64,000 bases of DNA from Bog-473 sp963809825 (GCA_963809825.1 CAWELJ010000001.1:1-64000); one strand, 5' to 3'. Counted from the first letter of the stretch, positions 48,482 through 57,292 are shown. Translations and numbers: made by a program. The notes: generated from the sequence alone by a model not told the origin.

Positions 48482-49393
48482 ATGCAGACACTGACCAGCC
48501 GTACCACGAGTCGCCGGCGCTGGGCGCGATTCCTGGGCACCGGCGCGACCGCGCTGGTGGCCGCGACGACGATCGGTACGGTCGCCGGAGCCGCAACGAC
48601 CTCCACGAATGCTCCCGGCTTTGCCAACGGCAGCGTGGCGGCACTCCAGGCGTCGAGCATGGAGGTGCAGAACCCCAGCACAGGCCAGACCACCGTGAGC
48701 TGGACCACCTCGACGCAATTCTCGAAGACGGTCTCCCAGACGATCGGCTCACTGGCGGCCGGAGAATGCGTCACCGTGACCGGTACCCCGTCGAAGTCCT
48801 CCAAGACCACGATCGCCGCCCGCAGCATCTCGGTCCGCAGCCCATCGTCGACGGGATCCTGCTCCGTCGGGGCCGGGAGCGCGACGTCCGAGGGGCCTTT
48901 CGCCGGTCCCGGTGGCTTCTTCCGTAGGAGCGGCACCGGCCCTCCCACCGGCACGCGGCCCAGCTTTCCCGCTGGTTCGGCCCGTCGGTTCGCCGGTGGC
49001 CTGAGCTCTCTCGCGATGGCATCGGGCAAGGTCACCGGTGTCAGCGGTTCGTCGGTCTCGGTGTCGGGTGTCGACATTTCCCCGGGGAGCTTCCGTGCCA
49101 AGTCCAGCAGCTCCAAGAGCTCGAAGACGTCCAAACCCGTTGCGCCGAAGACCGAGAACCTCAAGATCACGACATCCGGATCGACGACGCTGACCTCGAC
49201 GCAGCCGGCAGCCGCCACCGACCTGGCCGTCGGTGATTGTGTGACCGCCGTCGGGCCGGCCGCCGCGAATGGCGCGGTGACGGCGACCACCGTCCATGTG
49301 ACCTCGACCGGTGGCGCCTCGTGCACGAGTGGCTTCGGCGGCGGCGGGTTCTTCCGCGGCGGCGGGGGGGCTCCGGGCGGGGGCAGTGCCTAG
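48482..49393 (+). CDS. Secreted protein of unknown function, Ser/Gly-rich, between MacB and second MacA
   Basis: A 303-residue protein with a signal peptide (FLGTGATALVAATTIGTVAGAA, about 17-38). Two small beta-rich repeat units follow, each containing a ...GECVTVTG / ...VGDCVTAVG segment, a DUF5666-like pattern. They are separated by a Ser/Lys-rich stretch (SSSKSSKTSKPVAPK). The C-terminus is FGGGGFFRGGGGAPGGGSA, resembling the tails of both adaptors in the operon. It may be the exported substrate or an accessory of the transporter. The start is ATG 48482; the end overlaps the next gene by 8 bases. Confidence 0.7.
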   Translation: MQTLTSRTTSRRRWARFLGTGATALVAATTIGTVAGAATTSTNAPGFANGSVAALQASSMEVQNPSTGQTTVSWTTSTQFSKTVSQTIGSLAAGECVTVTGTPSKSSKTTIAARSISVRSPSSTGSCSVGAGSATSEGPFAGPGGFFRRSGTGPPTGTRPSFPAGSARRFAGGLSSLAMASGKVTGVSGSSVSVSGVDISPGSFRAKSSSSKSSKTSKPVAPKTENLKITTSGSTTLTSTQPAAATDLAVGDCVTAVGPAAANGAVTATTVHVTSTGGASCTSGFGGGGFFRGGGGAPGGGSA

Positions 49394-51083
49394 TTCTGCC
49401 CACCCGGGTTGGGGCCGTTCCGGGCACCGCCGCGCCGTCATCGTCGGTGGCATCGCTCTGATCGTCGTGCTCGGCGGCGGGGCTGCCGCGTGGGCGGCCG
49501 CGGGCAGCGGGAGTTCCGGCTATCGGGTGGCCACCGTCACCCGAGCCGATATCAGCCAGAGCATGACCGTCGTCGGCACGGTCGAGCCGGTCAACGATGC
49601 CTCAGCGTCCTTCCAGGTGGCCGGCCAGGTGGCGACGGTCACCGCGACGGTGGGCCAGCAGGTCACCGCGGGACAGTCGCTGGGAACGCTCACCACGACC
49701 TCACTCAGCGAGTCGGTCTCCTCCGCGCAGTCGACCCTCAACTCCGACGAGGCGAAGTTGGCACAAGACGAGAGCAGCCAGTCCGCCTCCGCGTCCAGCA
49801 CGCCGTCGGCGTCGTCGACGCCGACCACGACAACCACGACAACGCCGACCCACGGCGGGTCCGGCACCAGCACGATCACCCAGGATCAGAACACACTTAC
49901 CCACGATGAGGCCAAGACCGCTTCGGACCAACAGAAGGAGGCGGCCGACCTGGCCCAGGCACAGCAGGCGTGTGGTACGGGGACCACCACGACGACGTCG
50001 TCGACCACGACCACCACGAACCCCGCCAACTGCGAGGCCGCCCTCGCCCAGGTCTCGAGGGACCAGCAGCAGGTGTCCGCCGACCAGGCGGTCGTGGGCA
50101 GGGACGAGGCGGCCCTGTCACAGGCCCTGAACCAGGGGTCATCCAGCACCTCCGGCTCCCCCACCCAGACGGCCAACGCGCTCTCGCCGACCTCGAGCGT
50201 CTCTGCTGGGAGCTCCAGCGGGCCGAGCGGCTCCACCGGGAGCTCCAGCGGATCGGGTGCGGGCGCCGGTTCCGGCGGCACCGCCGGCGGCACCGGCTCC
50301 TCGGTTTCCTCGAACACGCCCCAGCAGATCGCTGCGGACCAGGCCGCGATCGACACGGCCCAGGCACAGCTGACGGTCGCCGAGCAATCACTGGCGGAGG
50401 CGAACCTCACCAGTCCCATCAACGGGACCGTCGTCTCGGTGGGGATCAACGTGGGCGAGAACGTGAGCGCCAACTCGAGCACCGAAGCGATCGAGATCAT
50501 CGGGACGCAGTCGTTCCAGGTGGCCGGCACCCTCTCGAGTTCCCAGGTGCCCTCGGTCAAGGTCGGCAACTCGGCAAGGGTCCAGATCGACGGCGTCGAC
50601 GGGACGCTCGACGGCAATGTCTCCCAGGTGGGTCCGGTCCAGTCGGGCACGTCGGGCTACACGTACCCGGTGGTGGTCGCGCTGCCGCCCTCGGCCACCG
50701 GGCTGTTCACTGGCTCCACCGCGAACGTCGTCATCGCCACCGGCGCGGTGGCCAACGTCGTGGCCGTGCCTACGTCGGCCGTGCAGACCCTGGGGTCGCG
50801 CTCCTTCGTGGAGACGCTCACGAACGGAACGTTGACCCGCAAGGTGATCACCGTCGGCATGGTCGGTGACGTCTACACCCAGGTCCTCTCGGGCCTCACG
50901 TCCGGCCAGAGCGTCGTCCTGGCCGATTACGCCGAGCCCGTGCCGTCGTCCAATACGAGCACCTTCGGGGGCTTTGGGGGCTTCGGCGGAGGCGGCGGCT
51001 TCGGGGGCGGCGGGGCGTTCGGCGGCGGTGGCGCCTTCAGGATCCAGCGCACTGCCGGCGGCGGCGCGGTCGGGGGCGGCTGA
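49386..51083 (+). CDS. Second MacA/HlyD-type adaptor with very long Ser/Thr linkers and Gly/Phe tail
   Basis: A 565-residue protein. One transmembrane helix (AVIVGGIALIVVLGGGAAAW, about 17-36) is followed by biotinyl-lipoyl-like segments (GTVEPVNDASASFQVAGQVA, VGQQVTAGQSLGTL, about 55-100). A long helical/low-complexity hairpin carries Thr/Ser tracts and Gln/Asp-rich coiled-coil parts (EAALAQVSRDQQQVSADQAV). The second lipoyl half (NLTSPINGTVVSVGINVGEN) and beta-barrel follow, then a tail FGGFGGFGGGGGFGGGGAFG. GTG 49386 is preferred because it starts directly before the membrane anchor. It is part of the preceding operon; the stop at 51083 ends it. Confidence 0.82.
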   Translation: MPSSAHPGWGRSGHRRAVIVGGIALIVVLGGGAAAWAAAGSGSSGYRVATVTRADISQSMTVVGTVEPVNDASASFQVAGQVATVTATVGQQVTAGQSLGTLTTTSLSESVSSAQSTLNSDEAKLAQDESSQSASASSTPSASSTPTTTTTTTPTHGGSGTSTITQDQNTLTHDEAKTASDQQKEAADLAQAQQACGTGTTTTTSSTTTTTNPANCEAALAQVSRDQQQVSADQAVVGRDEAALSQALNQGSSSTSGSPTQTANALSPTSSVSAGSSSGPSGSTGSSSGSGAGAGSGGTAGGTGSSVSSNTPQQIAADQAAIDTAQAQLTVAEQSLAEANLTSPINGTVVSVGINVGENVSANSSTEAIEIIGTQSFQVAGTLSSSQVPSVKVGNSARVQIDGVDGTLDGNVSQVGPVQSGTSGYTYPVVVALPPSATGLFTGSTANVVIATGAVANVVAVPTSAVQTLGSRSFVETLTNGTLTRKVITVGMVGDVYTQVLSGLTSGQSVVLADYAEPVPSSNTSTFGGFGGFGGGGGFGGGGAFGGGGAFRIQRTAGGGAVGGG

Positions 51084-51330
51084 GGACGAACCTGTCGCAC
51101 GGGGCCACCGTGGCCGGGTCCGCTGGTACCGTGCGCCCCGGGGCGACGACCCACTTCCCGGGCGTCCGCTCGCAGGTTCGACGGCGCAGGAGGCGAGGAG
51201 GGAAACAGAGCCGCCACGCTGGCGGCGCTCCGGGCCGGCCGCGCCAGGCACCCGTCGGCGGCCGACGCCCTGGCCGCCCGCCACGATGTCCACAACGCGT
51301 ACTTCCGCCCCTGAGCACTACGGTGGGCCG

Positions 51331-51765
51331 GTGACGCGAACCCGCCTCGATCAGATGAACCTCGTGGTGGGCGACGTGCGAGCCAGCCGGGCCTTCTACA
51401 GCCGCCTCGGGCTCGATTTCGGCGAGGAGCGGGACCCCGTCTGGTCGGACCACCACGTCTCGGCTACGCACGGCGACGGCGCACCGATCGACGTGGACCT
51501 CGACAGCCAGGCTTTCGCCGCCAAGTGGAACCAGGGCTGGCCCGGCGGTACCGGCCTCGTGCTCGGGTTCAAGGTGGCCAGCCGCCGGGAGGTCGACGAC
51601 CTCGTGACGGAACTGGCCGCCGACGGGGTGCCGGTGCAGCAGGAGCCGTTCGACGCGTTCTGGGGCGCCCGCTACGCCGTCGTGAGCGACCCCGACGGGA
51701 ACGGGGTCGGCATCATGAGCCCGGTGGACGCCGCCCGCCGCAGCGAACCACCGCGACCGCAGTGA
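51331..51765 (+). CDS. Glyoxalase/VOC superfamily protein
   Basis: A 144-residue protein with the paired beta-alpha-beta-beta-beta modules of the vicinal oxygen chelate fold: LDQMNLVVGDVRASRAFYSR and LGLDFGEERD in the first module, then LVLGFKVASRREVDDLVTEL, EPFDAFWGARYAVVSDPDGN and GVGIMSPVD in the second. The metal ligands are not clear, and the substrate is unknown. The start is GTG 51331; an in-frame ATG at 51286 would add 15 residues. Upstream 51084-51330 has no convincing gene. Confidence 0.78.
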   Translation: MTRTRLDQMNLVVGDVRASRAFYSRLGLDFGEERDPVWSDHHVSATHGDGAPIDVDLDSQAFAAKWNQGWPGGTGLVLGFKVASRREVDDLVTELAADGVPVQQEPFDAFWGARYAVVSDPDGNGVGIMSPVDAARRSEPPRPQ

Positions 51766-52274
51766 GCGCACTTCCCGGCGAGGCGATCGACGTGGTGATC
51801 GAGATCCCCACCGGCAGCCGCAACAAGTACGAGTACGACCACGAGCAGCACGTCATCCGGCTGGACCGCCGCCTCTTCACCGCCACCACCTACCCGGCGG
51901 ACTACGGCTTCGTGCCCGACACCCTGGCCGGCGACGGTGACCCGCTGGACGCGCTGGTACTGGTTGCCGACCCCACCTTCCCCGGTTGCGTGGTCCGGGT
52001 GCGGATCCTGGGGATGTTCTCGATGCGCGACGAGAAGGGTGTCGACGCCAAGCTCATCTGTGTCCTCGAGCACGACCCGCAGTGGGACGGCGCGCACGAC
52101 ATCACCGACATCCCCGAGCACCTCCGCAACGAGATCGCACACTTCTTCAGCATCTACAAGGACCTCGAGCCGGAGAAGTCGACCGAAGTCGAGGGGTTCG
52201 CCGACCGCGGCCGCGCCCTGGCGGAGCTGGAGACGTGTCTGGAGGCCCACCGCAAGCACGCAGGGGAACACTGA
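51762..52274 (+). CDS. ppa: Inorganic pyrophosphatase
   Basis: A 170-residue family I enzyme that hydrolyses pyrophosphate to drive biosynthesis. Active-site residues: EIPTGSRNKYEYD (about 11-23), the metal-binding GDGDPLDALVLV (about 57-68), FSMRDEKGVDAKLICV (about 91-106) and the late HFFSIYKDLEPEKSTEV. The start is GTG 51762, overlapping the VOC stop (GTGA). Length is standard. Confidence 0.95.
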   Translation: MSALPGEAIDVVIEIPTGSRNKYEYDHEQHVIRLDRRLFTATTYPADYGFVPDTLAGDGDPLDALVLVADPTFPGCVVRVRILGMFSMRDEKGVDAKLICVLEHDPQWDGAHDITDIPEHLRNEIAHFFSIYKDLEPEKSTEVEGFADRGRALAELETCLEAHRKHAGEH

Positions 52275-52291
52275 GGGAGGGAGACACACGC

Positions 52292-52798
52292 ATGCCGTTT
52301 CCACGAGAAGAGGTCCAGGCCACCGTGGACCGCTACCACGAGCTGCGCCGCAGGATCGACGATGGCCTCGAAGCCGACGCCTTCGGCGCGCTGGCCGACT
52401 TCTACACCGAGGACGCGGTCTACATCGACGGTGCCTGGGGGCGCCTCGAAGGGGGCGCCAGGATCGCCCACTGGCTCGTCGACTCCATGCTGGGCATGGA
52501 GGACTGGAAGTTCCCCATTGAGTTCACCGCGATCGAGGGCGACGACGTCGTGGTCAAATGGACCCAGATCATGCCCCGCCTGAAGCCCGACGGGACGCCG
52601 TACCGCCAGTCCGGCTATTCCCGTCTCATCTACGCCGGCAACGGGAAGTTCTCCTACGAGGAGGACACCTACAACATGGCCCACGTCCTCGAGGACATCG
52701 AGGCGAGCGGATGGCAGCCCCGCGGCGGCTCCATGAACTTCCCCCCGGCTCACCCGGACCGGAATTTCGACATCCCGCCCGGCGCGAAGGCCGGCTAG
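52292..52798 (+). CDS. SnoaL/ketosteroid-isomerase-like (NTF2-fold) protein
   Basis: A 168-residue protein with an NTF2-like cone pattern: a leading helix (ATVDRYHELRRRIDDGLEAD), AFGALADFYTEDAVYIDGAW, RIAHWLVDSMLG, DVVVKWTQIMPRLKPDGTPY and SRLIYAGNGKFSYEEDTYNM. Such proteins bind hydrophobic ligands or isomerise ketosteroids. Substrate is unknown. Starts 17 bases after ppa, likely in the same operon. Stops just before the convergent htrA gene. Confidence 0.8.
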   Translation: MPFPREEVQATVDRYHELRRRIDDGLEADAFGALADFYTEDAVYIDGAWGRLEGGARIAHWLVDSMLGMEDWKFPIEFTAIEGDDVVVKWTQIMPRLKPDGTPYRQSGYSRLIYAGNGKFSYEEDTYNMAHVLEDIEASGWQPRGGSMNFPPAHPDRNFDIPPGAKAG

Positions 52799-52802
52799 AG
52801 GC

Positions 52803-54371
52803 TCACCCGGTATTCCCGGAGTTGCCGAAGCCGGGGAACCCTCCCCCGCCGAAGGGGTTCGAGGTGTTGCCCGACGACCCCGACGACGACTGCTGCTGCT
52901 GCGCCTGCTGCTGGTTCCCGAGCGTGGCGTTGGTCGTCCGCTTGCTGTCGCCGACGTAGTAGGTGATGGTCACCGTTTCCCCGGGCTTCGAGTCCTGGAT
53001 CACCTTCTGGAGGTCCTCGGCCGACGTGATGGGCTTGCCGGCGATGTTGACGATGACGTCGCCCTGGACGAGGCCCGCCTTGGCGGCCGGTGACCCCGAG
53101 ACGACCGTGAGGATCACGGCGCCGGTGGTCGGGGTGAAGCCGTACTGCTGGCGCAGGGCCGGCGTGAGGGTGGTGATGTCGACGCCGAGGTAGCCACCGC
53201 CACTGCCCGCCTGGCCGCCCTTCTGCAGCCCGGGCAGGAGCGACTCGACCTGGACGATCGGGATGGCGAAGCCGATGTTCTGCGACGACGTGCCGTCGCT
53301 CGACGTCCCCGCCACGGCTGTGTTCATGGCGATGACCTGGCCCGCGGTGTCGATGAGAGGTCCGCCGGAGTTGCCGGCGTTGATGGCGGCGTCGGTCTGG
53401 ATGAGGTTCTGCAGGGTCTCGGTCTGCGTGCCCACGCCGCCCGCCGTCACCGACCGGCCCAGGGCCGACACGATGCCCTGGGTGACCGTGGGGGTGCCGG
53501 CCGACAGCCCGAGGGCGTTGCCGATCGCCACCACCGCGTCGCCGACGACCGCCTTGGAGGAGTTGCCGAAGGTCACGGTGGGCAGCCCCGACGCACTGTT
53601 GATCTTGAGCAGGGCCACGTCCTTGGACTGGTCGTAGCCGATGAGCGTGGCGGGCAGGGCCTTGGTCTGCCCGTACTCGGTGACCGTGATGGAGCCGGTG
53701 TTGCCTCCCTGGCTGTAGAGCTCGATCACGTGGTTGTTCGTGATGACCTCGCCGCCGGACGTGATGATCATGCCGGTGCCCTCGTCCTCGTTCCCTCCGG
53801 ACTTCACGTCGATCGAGACGACGGCGGGGATGACCCGGTTGACGAGTTGGGGGATGGTCACGCTGCCGCTGAGCACGGCGGCACCGGGTGCAGCGTTGCT
53901 CTCGTGGATGGTCAAGGCACCGTTGCCGCCGGAGTGGTCGTTGTTGGCGATGGCCGTCACGCCGGCGCCGATCGCCCCGCCGATGAGCGCCGCCACGATC
54001 GCCACCGGGAGCCAGGCCCGCCACCGCCCGGGCGCCCGGCGACCCGGACGGTCTGCGGAGCCACCCGAACCGGCCGGGTCGGACGTGGGCGGGTAGGAGA
54101 ACGGGAGCGCGGTCGCCGCCGCCGCCGCCGGCGGCGTGGGCTCGGTGGCGGGGCCGGCCGGAGGCGCCCACGCCGGTGGTGGGTAGGACGAAGGTGACGG
54201 TGGCGGCGGGTAGGAGGCGGTTACGGGCTCCCCGAGCGGTGCGGTCTCGGGACCGGATCCTGGCGCGGGCGGGCTCTGGCCGGGCGCCTCGGACGACGGA
54301 GCGGCCTGAGTGGTCGACCCGGGGATGCCGGCAGCCGGCTCCGGTCCTGGCTGCTCCGTGTCCTCACTCAT
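52803..54371 (-). CDS. htrA: HtrA/DegP-type trypsin-like serine protease with PDZ domain
   Basis: A 522-residue membrane-anchored extracytoplasmic protease/chaperone. A Pro/Ala-rich cytoplasmic N-terminus (~115 residues) precedes one transmembrane helix (WLPVAIVAALIGGAIGAGVT, about 120-139). The protease domain has His214 (NNHVIEL), Asp251 (SKDVALLKI) and Ser335 (GNSGGPL). The PDZ domain follows (YLGVDITTLTPALR, GSPAAKAGLVQGDVIVNIAG; about 400-480), and the tail is FGGGGFPGFGNSGNTG. It degrades misfolded envelope proteins. It is divergent from the gene at 54536. Confidence 0.93.
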   Translation of the reverse strand: MSEDTEQPGPEPAAGIPGSTTQAAPSSEAPGQSPPAPGSGPETAPLGEPVTASYPPPPSPSSYPPPAWAPPAGPATEPTPPAAAAATALPFSYPPTSDPAGSGGSADRPGRRAPGRWRAWLPVAIVAALIGGAIGAGVTAIANNDHSGGNGALTIHESNAAPGAAVLSGSVTIPQLVNRVIPAVVSIDVKSGGNEDEGTGMIITSGGEVITNNHVIELYSQGGNTGSITVTEYGQTKALPATLIGYDQSKDVALLKINSASGLPTVTFGNSSKAVVGDAVVAIGNALGLSAGTPTVTQGIVSALGRSVTAGGVGTQTETLQNLIQTDAAINAGNSGGPLIDTAGQVIAMNTAVAGTSSDGTSSQNIGFAIPIVQVESLLPGLQKGGQAGSGGGYLGVDITTLTPALRQQYGFTPTTGAVILTVVSGSPAAKAGLVQGDVIVNIAGKPITSAEDLQKVIQDSKPGETVTITYYVGDSKRTTNATLGNQQQAQQQQSSSGSSGNTSNPFGGGGFPGFGNSGNTG

Positions 54372-54535
54372 CTGGATCCTCCTGAAGGGACATGGGTTCG
54401 TCACGCCGCATCACGGTGGGTGGCGACCCGTTCCCGCGGTTCCCGCACTCCGGCGGACGTCCGGTCCATGTTACGGGATGCCGATCCGGGCCCGGCATCG
54501 GGAGACGGTGCCCGGCGAGGTAGCGTGTCCGCCGC

Positions 54536-55807
54536 ATGTCACGCCGGATCGACATCGAGCTGACGAGCCAGACGGGCGACGGGTCGTGGACCTGGCGCGC
54601 CGCCGGCGCGCGCCAGCCCAAGGGGACCGTCGAGGCTGCCCTCGTGCCCTCGGGCGAGAAGGTCGGTGCCGTGCTGCGGGCGGACGTCGAGGTCGGGCTC
54701 GAGGGCATCGAGATCCTGGCGCTCACCTCGGCGAAGCCCGCCCGCTCCCCGGAGAAGGCCGAAGGCAGGATCGAGGTGAAGGGCACCCCGAAGCGGGCTC
54801 CCGACGTGTCGGTGATCCTCGCCCCCGGCTCGGGGAAGCGGCGGCGGGACGACGACGGCGAGCGCGGCGAGCGCCGCGGTGGCCGTCGCGGCACCCGGCC
54901 CGACAGCGAAGGAGCTCCACGCGGCGACCGGGGCGACCGCGGCGACCGGGCCGATGGGCCACGGGGCGGGGGTCCACGCCGGCCTGGCGGACGCCGGCCC
55001 GGCGACGGCGACGGCCGCCCGGCCCGCGGTGAGCGTCCCGCGGCACCGACGTCCACCGTGCACCGCAACGCGATGTTGGCGACACTGCGTCCCGAGCAGA
55101 TCCCCGTGGCCGAGCAGCTGTTGCGCGGCGGCCTGCAGGCCGTGCGCCAGGCCATCGACACCCAGAACACCGCCGCCAAGGCCAGCGGAAAGCCCCCGGC
55201 CGCCGCCGACGCCCTGCTGGCGATGGCCGACGAGCTCCTGCCGACGGTGCGACTCGCCGACTGGAAGGACCGAGCCTCGGTGGCGCAGACCGCCGGGAAG
55301 GACTACCGGCTGCGTGAGCTCCGGGCCGTCGTGGCGGCGTCGCGCACGGTCAACCTCGACGAGGAGGGGCGCGCGATGGCCAAGGCGCTCCAGGAGTCCC
55401 TCGACCAGCGCACCACCGCCTTGCGCGAGGAATGGCTGGCCCGGATCACGAACGCGCTCAACGACGGCCGTGTCTTCCAGGCCGTCGAGGCCTCCATCCG
55501 CCCGCCCGAGCCCGGGACCCGCTGCCCCGCCGAGCTGGCGGTCCGGCTCGCCACCGACGCCGGGGAGGCCATGACGGCCGACCTGGCCCCGGAGGAATGG
55601 ATGCGGCTCCTCGATGCGGTGGTGGCGTCGCCCGTGCGCCGCACGGTCAAGCCCGCCGGCATCCCCGACGACGAGGTGGCCCGCCAGGCGGCGCGCCATG
55701 CCGCCGGCTCGGTCCCGGCCCTCGCCAAGCTGCTCGGCCTGCGCATCCCGCCCCCGCCGCCCCGGCGGGTCAACACCGAGCGCCGCTTCAGCCCAACCGG
55801 CGGCTGA
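54536..55807 (+). CDS. Conserved protein of unknown function with Arg/Gly-rich linker
   Basis: A 423-residue protein. A small N-terminal beta domain (SRRIDIELTSQTGDGSWTWR, GTVEAALVPSGEKVGAVLRA, about 1-95) is followed by a ~90-residue RGD/RGG-rich, charged linker (RRDDDGERGERRGGRRGTRP). A helical C-terminal domain follows (LRPEQIPVAEQLLRGGLQAV; REEWLARITNALNDGRVFQA; LAPEEWMRLLDAVVASPVRR). RGG-type linkers often accompany RNA binding, but no known RNA-binding domain is recognised. The start is ATG 54536. It overlaps the end of the convergent GNAT gene by 20 bases. Confidence 0.7.
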   Translation: MSRRIDIELTSQTGDGSWTWRAAGARQPKGTVEAALVPSGEKVGAVLRADVEVGLEGIEILALTSAKPARSPEKAEGRIEVKGTPKRAPDVSVILAPGSGKRRRDDDGERGERRGGRRGTRPDSEGAPRGDRGDRGDRADGPRGGGPRRPGGRRPGDGDGRPARGERPAAPTSTVHRNAMLATLRPEQIPVAEQLLRGGLQAVRQAIDTQNTAAKASGKPPAAADALLAMADELLPTVRLADWKDRASVAQTAGKDYRLRELRAVVAASRTVNLDEEGRAMAKALQESLDQRTTALREEWLARITNALNDGRVFQAVEASIRPPEPGTRCPAELAVRLATDAGEAMTADLAPEEWMRLLDAVVASPVRRTVKPAGIPDDEVARQAARHAAGSVPALAKLLGLRIPPPPPRRVNTERRFSPTGG

Positions 55808-56246
55808 GGGTCAGCAGCCGGGCGGTGAAGCCTGCCGCCTCGAGTCGCTGCTTGGTCGCGCGGTCGCCCGGGAGCGCCAGGGCATCGACCTCCGTGCAGC
55901 CCCATGCGGTGCACCATTCGACGGCGGCCACCATGAGGGCCGTCCCCACCCCGACGCCACGGGCGCCGGTCTCGACGTAACAGCACTCGATGAGTCCGCT
56001 GCGGCGGTCGGCTGCCGGTGTGGCGACCGTGACCGCCAGGAGCCCCACCACGGCGCTCTCGAACTCCCCCACCAGGAGGTGGGCGGCACCGCCCGGCCGG
56101 GTCCAGCGCTCGAGCAGGGTCACCGGGGTGGCGTCCCCCACCAGGGCGACCCCGCCGCGCATGGAGGCGGCGCTGACGAGCGCCTGAGAGAGGAGGCGCG
56201 TGCAGGGCTGTCGGTCAGCGGCACCGGCCGGCCGGGCGAGCTCCAC
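55788..56246 (-). CDS. GNAT-family acetyltransferase
   Basis: A 152-residue protein with the GNAT core: LLVGEFESAVVGLLAVTVAT (strand 4 region), SGLIECCYVETGARGVGVGTALMVAAVEWC (acetyl-CoA loop R/Q-x2-G-x-G/A appearing as RGVGVGTA), then ALALPGDRATKQRLEAAGF (strand 5 and the late helix). It transfers acetyl from acetyl-CoA; the substrate is unknown. It overlaps the convergent upstream gene at its 3' end and follows the 56252-56776 gene by 5 bases on the minus strand. Confidence 0.82.
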   Translation of the reverse strand: MELARPAGAADRQPCTRLLSQALVSAASMRGGVALVGDATPVTLLERWTRPGGAAHLLVGEFESAVVGLLAVTVATPAADRRSGLIECCYVETGARGVGVGTALMVAAVEWCTAWGCTEVDALALPGDRATKQRLEAAGFTARLLTLSRRLG

Positions 56247-56251
56247 GACGG

Positions 56252-56776
56252 CTAGAACGGTGGCGGCGCCGGCCGCTCGTCGAGGAGCTGGTCGGCCCGG
56301 TTCAGGATCGTGCGCCGATTCCGGGTGGACGCCTCGTAGCGCTGGACGGCACGCAGCTCGTCGGGGCCGAGGCTCTCCAACCGGCGGACGACCTGGGAGG
56401 CGCTGAGGGTGTCGTAATCGGCCAGCGCACCGCCGACGATCGCCTCGGCGGCTGGGTCCGGCGCCGGTCGGGCGGGCGGGGGCGCGGGCGCCTGCGCCCC
56501 GCTGTCACCGGCGCATGCCTCGTCGTTGCCGTTGGCGAGGAAGTCGTCGAGCCGGCCCGACACCTCCCGCTGGCCCTTGTGGACGACGAAGCGCCCGACC
56601 ACGCGGGCGTTGCCCAATTCGAGCTCGACGCGCCGCCGGCCCTTGGCGATCAGCTCCGGGAGGTCCTCGACGACGGTGACCGCGACGCCGACGGGGGCGA
56701 ACACGCAGAGATCGAGGGTCCGGCGCAGGGGGCTCCTCGATGCCGGCTCACCCTCGGGAAGCGGTGCCTCAGACAC
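56252..56776 (-). CDS. Conserved hypothetical protein with C-terminal helical hairpin
   Basis: A 174-residue protein. Its C-terminal motif (LSASQVVRRLESLGPDELRAVQRYEASTRNRR region, about 125-156) resembles short actinobacterial repeats in proteins associated with lipid droplets or membranes, but I cannot identify it confidently. The N-terminal part (LDLCVFAPVGVAVTVVEDLP) is moderately hydrophobic, the middle is Pro/Ala-rich. The start is GTG 56776, overlapping the DUF4193 stop by eight bases, so it is co-transcribed with DUF4193. Confidence 0.65.
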   Translation of the reverse strand: MSEAPLPEGEPASRSPLRRTLDLCVFAPVGVAVTVVEDLPELIAKGRRRVELELGNARVVGRFVVHKGQREVSGRLDDFLANGNDEACAGDSGAQAPAPPPARPAPDPAAEAIVGGALADYDTLSASQVVRRLESLGPDELRAVQRYEASTRNRRTILNRADQLLDERPAPPPF

Positions 56777-57281
56777 AATCCCGGCAGAGCATGTTCTTCT
56801 TGTCAGCCAGCTGGCTCGGGTGCTTGACCAAGAAGCACGAGCGGCAGACGAACTCGTCGGGCTGCTTGGGCAGCACCCGCTCGTTGCCCTCGGTCTTGTC
56901 CTCCTGGTCGGTGGCCTCCTCGTCCTCAGGCTCGTCCTCGACGACCAAGCGCTCCTTGAGGATCACGTCGAGGCTCGCTTCGACGTCCTCGTCGTCGGGC
57001 TCCTCTTCCTCTTCCTCCTCGTCGCCCTCGCCGGACTTCTCGACGACGGCGGCGGGTGACGGCGTCAGGATCTCGTCGACGTCCGCCTCCTCCTCGTCCT
57101 CGTCGAGGACGTCGACATCGTCGACATCGGCGTCGTCCTCGAGGGCGTCCACGTCGATGTCCTCGATCGCATCCTCGTCGATGTCGACTTCGAGGTCGTC
57201 CTCCTCGATCGCCGCTTCTTCGTCGGCTACGGGAGTCTCAACCTCCAGATCTTCGGCTTTGGCCTTCTTCTTGGTCGCCAT
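56769..57281 (-). CDS. DUF4193 family acidic zinc-ribbon protein
   Basis: A 170-residue protein. The first ~135 residues are almost entirely Asp/Glu (DLEVDIDEDAIEDIDVDALE and similar), preceded by a Lys-rich start MATKKKAKAEDL. The C-terminus carries a CRSC...CRDC zinc ribbon (FVCRSCFLVKHPSQL, NMLCRDCV). This pattern is typical of DUF4193, an actinobacterial family of unknown function. A near-leaderless promoter (see 57293-57320) lies just upstream of ATG 57281. The acidic tract is longer than in mycobacterial members (about 100 residues). Confidence 0.88.
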   Translation of the reverse strand: MATKKKAKAEDLEVETPVADEEAAIEEDDLEVDIDEDAIEDIDVDALEDDADVDDVDVLDEDEEEADVDEILTPSPAAVVEKSGEGDEEEEEEEPDDEDVEASLDVILKERLVVEDEPEDEEATDQEDKTEGNERVLPKQPDEFVCRSCFLVKHPSQLADKKNMLCRDCV

Positions 57282-57292
57282 TGTGCCGCGGG

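Noticed and set aside
51084..51314. Possible C-terminal gene remnant ending in DVHNAYFRP before a TGA at 51312
   Set aside because: Open frame continues from the MacA-like stop without a start codon and I could not match the residues to any family; too weak to list as a pseudogene.
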